Below, in pieces: positions 58,601-61,600 of a DNA stretch of 64,000 nucleotides (within the stretch, counting starts at the first letter, position 1; every line of letters starts with the position of its first letter). The stretch covers positions 14,136,001 through 14,200,000 of the forward strand of contig OW204012.1 in NCBI GenBank assembly GCA_934047225.1, given 5' to 3'. Made by a program: the position numbers and the translations under genes. The stretch is from Ypsolopha sequella (taxonomy: Eukaryota; Arthropoda; Insecta; Lepidoptera; Ypsolophidae). The notes under the pieces are model-generated. The model was not told the DNA's origin, ran no database searches, and was given only the letters and a program-made list of their open reading frames with translations.

Positions 58601-61600
58601 TGTCAGACCAGGAAAATTGGTGTCGAAAAGGACCTCATTTCAATAAATATTTCTATCGAGCCGCAATTCTCCAAACGCGTTTCTGTTTTAACAGATCCCT
58701 AGAGGAAGATTCCAAATATAATATACAATTTTTTCAAAATTATACATTATTTACCGAAGTAGATATAGAAGTTCTGAATTTGGCAATTTTTTTCCGTAGC
58801 GCCTTCATAAAATACCGTTATAATATAACAGTTACACCGATATAAAAATTCTACAATTGCGTTTCTGTTCTAACAGGTCCCTAGAAAAATAATCCAAAAA
58901 TTATGTACTATTTTATCAAAATAATACATTATTAACTGAAGTAGATATGCAAGTTCTTAAAGTGTCGATTTTTTTTCGTAGCGCCTTAAGTCTGAATGGG
59001 CCAGATTGAATGGGGTGCGTCACATTCGTACGTAAACTGAAATCGACTACGTTCGAATGGGGCGGTCGTAAAAATTCACCTACAAAAGAGGAGTCACACC
59101 GCAAGGGAATTATAGTTTGACATAACTATTTATAAGTACTTAGCGCTAAGTGTTTTATCTCATTTAATTCACAAACACAACGCACTACACGAGCAAACTG
59201 TTGCAAAAACTATAGTGAATAGACCGCAAAAAAAGTGCTTTTCTCTAGTCCTCTGACGTCACAGATAAGCAGTTCGTTTGTGATTGGTTGACAAGAAAGG
59301 GTCATTGTTAAACTAGCTACCTGAGATTGTGCGAACCAGGTTGTGATGATCTGTTTCTGTCATGTTTCTGTACGTATTTGATTTCAACCAAGTAAATATA
59401 CAAGGTGACTTTTCCATCATCGTCCAAATTCATACTGGAGGCTTGGTAAGTGATCAGCATCATGAATCTATAACAATTTTTGTGAAATTCGTATAATGAA
59501 ATTTCGACTTCCCATAGTAATTCACTCCCAGTCCTAAGTGAATCACTATGGGGAGTCGAAATTTCATTTTATGAATTTTACAAAAATTGTTATCGATTCA
59601 TGATGCTGATCACTTACCAAGCCTCCAGTATGAATTTGGACGATGATGGAAAAGTCACCTTGTATAATTAGTCTAGAGAAAATCTTACTGATATAATAAT
59701 AAAAAATAATATTGCCAAATGGTCATGTATTCAGTAAGTGACAGTACCGTTTATAGTAGTTTATGCTACAAGGGCGCAAAGGAATAAATTACGAGGACGA
59801 TTTAAAACACGAGCGTAGCGTGTGTTTTAAACGTAACCAAGTAATTTATTGCTCTTACGCCCGTGTATCATACTACGTTTTTCAATGCATAGTGTGAGAA
59901 AATAAAACAAATATAATCTTGTGAACTTTAAATTATGATTGGCTCAAAAGGACTGTATCCAGAGCCGTTAAACAGTGGAAAATGCTGCAGGTTAGCCAAC
60001 CATTGTAAGTAAATTAAAAAAAATTATAATAATAAAGCCCTAGGGCAAAATAATCGACTTTCTGTTCGGTTTTGATGCATAAAAAGTGGGCCTTTACGAG
60101 CATATGCATTGAAAAAATATTTACGACCGCCCTATTCGAACGTAGTCGATTTCAGTTTACGTACGAATGTGCCGCACCCCATTCAATCTGGCCCATTCAG
60201 ACGTAATACCCTTAATAATAATCAAAAATAATGTTTTCAATTTAGCGCCCGCGACGTAATCGGCACGATTGTATTGTCCTCGCAAGTTTCATGGAGCGTG
60301 CACCTTATACCGAAATGAAACAGCATGACATTTATTTGGCCACGCCCACAACTGAGTTCTTAAGCATAGCTCAGTTGCTAGGATTACTAAGGCGCTTGTA
60401 ACTGCTGGTGACCTTGTTGCGTGCGTCTCACTTTCTCACATGACTCGTCCCATAATGACCTCTCTGTCGTTCGAGGGAATCAAGCTGTGAGCGCTTAAAA
60501 TAACCTAAATAAATAATTCAAATGATTGTAACTTTTCTTCTTACTGTTTACATTAGTTGTTTGTAAGTAATTTGTTTTAATGTCCAGAAATCGATGACGA
60601 AATTCAGTCACAGAACTTTTTGGTCAACTACTGAACAACTTTTTCCAAGATGAAAAAACCGCTCGTAAATATTCAATTTCCTTTTGTAAAGATAAGATAA
60701 GATTCAATTATTCATGAATGTAGGTAGTTAGTAATACATTTGATCTTAAAGATAATTTATGTGTTTTACACTCTGCCGAAAGGCGTATGAATATAAAATT
60801 ATGAATGAATATAATAGTTGACGGTGAATGTTGTTGCTTCTTGATGGAACGACATCTTGCAATATTAAATAAAACTTCTTGGTACTCGGTTCCACAAATA
60901 TAATAATGTTTAATTACCTTTTAAGGTGCTACCGGTTTCGTCGTTTTACGACATCATCAGGCACTGTATTTGAGGTGTTAATAATACATTTTTGAATGCA
61001 TTTTTTAAAAACCACGAATTTTATGTGTTTACATAAACAGGATTTAGTTAGATAATACGATCAAAAGAAGTAAGTCATAACCTAGGGGGGTGTATTTGGG
61101 TATATTGTGGGTTGAAATAAACACATTATATTTGTATAATGTAAACATTATTATATTTGTGGAACCGAGTACCAAGAAGTTTTATTTAATATTGTATGAA
61201 TATAAACTTTAAACTTATGCTATTTTCACATCGGGTCCTTATCATGTATAAAATACTTACTCGAATAAAGATAAATACTTATATAACGAATAGTGATCGG
61301 TCACAAGCAGACCTGATATCTTTGTTACAACTATTCTCACCGTTATACTTTATACAAGGTGACTTTGTGACCATCTTCCAAATTCATACTTGAGCCTTGG
61401 TAAGTGATCAGCATCGTGAACCAATAAAAAATTTAGTAAAATTCATAAACAGAAATTTCGACTCCCCATAGTGATTCACTCAGGACCGGGAGTGAATTAC
61501 TATGGGAAGTCGAAATTTCATTATACGAATTTCACAAAAATTGTTATCGATTCATGATGCTGATCACTTACCAAGCCTCCAGTATGAATTTGGACGATGA

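Larger units (their letters stand above)
58990..60202. mobile_element. 1.2-kb TIR element containing other repeats
   Basis: TCTGAATGGGCCAGATTGAA ... CGTTCGAATGGGGCGGTCGT (58991-59070) is mirrored at 60121-60202. Inside are an ACAAGGTG MITE (59400-59663) and the second copy of repeat family D (59759-60112). No transposase frame is seen. Confidence 0.65.
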
